In this document: piece after piece, positions 14,071 to 14,885 of the stretch
Position numbering within the stretch: position 1 is the stretch's first letter
Layout of the letters: every line of letters starts with the position of its first letter
Assembly: GCA_016870695.1 (NCBI GenBank)
Contig: VGAV01000020.1
Span: 1-14,885 of the forward strand
Length of the DNA stretch: 14,885 bases
Source: Actinomycetota bacterium
Lineage (GTDB): Bacteria > Actinomycetota > Actinomycetes > Actinomycetales > Microbacteriaceae
Reading direction: 5' to 3'
The notes under the pieces: generated by a model
Databases searched by the model: none
The model's input: the letters and a program-made list of their open reading frames with translations, nothing else
Told to the model about the DNA's origin: nothing
Translations under genes and position numbers: made by a program

Positions 14071-14885
14071 TCAGTTCTGGAGGAACGGGTAGTCCGTGTA
14101 GCCGTGCTCGCCGCCGCCGTAGACCGTGGCCTGGTCGACCTCGTTCTCGGATGCGGCCTGTTCCCAGCGGGTGACGAGGTCGGGGTTCGCGATCGCGGGG
14201 CGCCCGACGGCGACGAGGTCGGCGATGTCGTCGTCCACGGCCGAGACGGCCTCCTCGCGCGTGGTCACGTTCGAGAAGCCCGAGTTGACGATGAAGGTGC
14301 CGCCGAAGGCGCGGCGGAGGTCCTGGATGAGGTCGCCGGCCGGGTCCGCGTGCAGCACGCTGAGGTAGGCCAGACCGAGCGGGGCCAGCCCGGCGACGAG
14401 CGCCTCGTAGGTCGCGCGGGTCTCCGAGTCGTCCTTCTCCCACACGTCCTGGATGTTGTGGGCGGGGGAGATCCGGATGCCGACACGTCCGCCCCCGATC
14501 TCGGCGACGACGGCCTGTGCCACCTCGATGACGAAACGCGCGCGGGCCTCGGGCGATCCGCCGTACTCGTCCGTGCGCTGGTTCGACGCGGGGGAGAGGA
14601 ACTCGTGGAGGAGGTAGCCGTTGGCGGAGTGCAGCTCGACCCCGTCGATCCCGGCATCCACGGCCCGACGTGCGGCGGCGACGAACTCGTCGCGGACGGT
14701 GGCCAGCTCCGACGTCTCGAGGGCGTGCGGGACGGGGTAGGGGACCTTCGAGCCGTCGGCCAGGCGCGTCTCGCCCTCGATCGCGATCGCGGACGGGGCG
14801 ACGATGCGGTCGGTGCCGGTGATGTCGGTGTGCGACACGCGTCCGCTGTTCATGAGCTGCATGAAGATCGTGCCGCCCTCGGCGT
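14071..14885 (-). CDS. NADH:flavin oxidoreductase, Old Yellow Enzyme family (5' end outside window)
   Basis: The visible 270 or so residues are the C-terminal three quarters of an FMN-dependent ene-reductase of the NemA/XenB type; full-length relatives are about 360 residues. The frame is open to the window edge, where AEGGTIFMQLMNSGRVSH is readable, so the true start lies beyond 14885. Family motifs include the substrate-binding H-x2-N and tyrosine in LHSANGYLLHEFLSP, the SNQRTDEYGGS loop, the GIRISPAHN strand, and the FMN-phosphate-binding VNSGFSN and VGRPAIANPDL segments near the end. These enzymes reduce activated double bonds, nitro compounds or nitrate esters with NAD(P)H in the cytoplasm. 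The gene is convergent with the WYL regulator. Confidence 0.92.
   Translation of the reverse strand, partial: AEGGTIFMQLMNSGRVSHTDITGTDRIVAPSAIAIEGETRLADGSKVPYPVPHALETSELATVRDEFVAAARRAVDAGIDGVELHSANGYLLHEFLSPASNQRTDEYGGSPEARARFVIEVAQAVVAEIGGGRVGIRISPAHNIQDVWEKDDSETRATYEALVAGLAPLGLAYLSVLHADPAGDLIQDLRRAFGGTFIVNSGFSNVTTREEAVSAVDDDIADLVAVGRPAIANPDLVTRWEQAASENEVDQATVYGGGEHGYTDYPFLQN

Overview
The window is GC-rich (roughly two thirds G+C or more by eye), with dense genes, GTG starts and GAC/GCC/CTC-type codon use. The replicative helicase gene dnaB, a mycothiol-type DinB protein and WYL-type regulation point to an actinobacterium, most likely Microbacteriaceae (Microbacterium-like). That assignment is an inference from gene content and style; there is no rRNA to confirm it.

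Layout. (1) 1-2902, core-like: a cluster of DnaA-box-like sequences lies upstream of dnaB, followed 25 bases later by a peptidase-S51-like gene and, tail to tail, by a DinB/mycothiol-isomerase-like gene. (2) 3186-9550, accessory-looking: mcrB and mcrC overlap by GTGA and encode a two-gene McrBC-type modification-dependent restriction system. Only 36 bases on is a flotillin/SPFH membrane coiled-coil protein. After that comes an unrecognised 439-residue, mostly helical protein with one hydrophobic segment, apparently coupled to a 15-codon leader ORF by an ATGA overlap. McrBC uses less biased codons than dnaB or the SPFH gene, as expected for a transferred module. Whether the SPFH and helical proteins belong to the defence unit is open. 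(3) 9551-10036: no intact gene. It holds a strong hairpin and then the remains of a divergent VOC-protein/WYL-regulator pair, whose intact paralogue sits 2.6 kb downstream. (4) 10037-12211, small metabolic genes: a nucleoside phosphorylase and a YdeI/OmpD-associated protein on the minus strand, then a RibD-C/dihydrofolate-reductase-like protein on the plus strand. (5) 12269-13788: the intact VOC protein and WYL regulator, divergent, with a 10-bp-arm dyad between them that is a good operator candidate. (6) 13789-14070: a pentanucleotide (CCGTG) array and two 82-bp copies (80/82 identical) of a palindromic element between convergent genes. (7) 14071-14885: an Old-Yellow-Enzyme-family oxidoreductase whose N-terminus lies beyond the window.

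The most notable signals are the decayed duplicate VOC/WYL module (nonsense, frameshift and two deletions all readable by comparison with the intact copy), the tandem palindromic element, the McrBC-SPFH-helical protein neighbourhood, and a 7-mer, GGATGCC/GGCATCC. The 7-mer recurs 19 times and, inside genes, nearly always in one codon phase where it imposes the otherwise avoided codons GAT or GCA. No clearly new system can be proved from the sequence alone; the best candidate for follow-up is 3186-9550.
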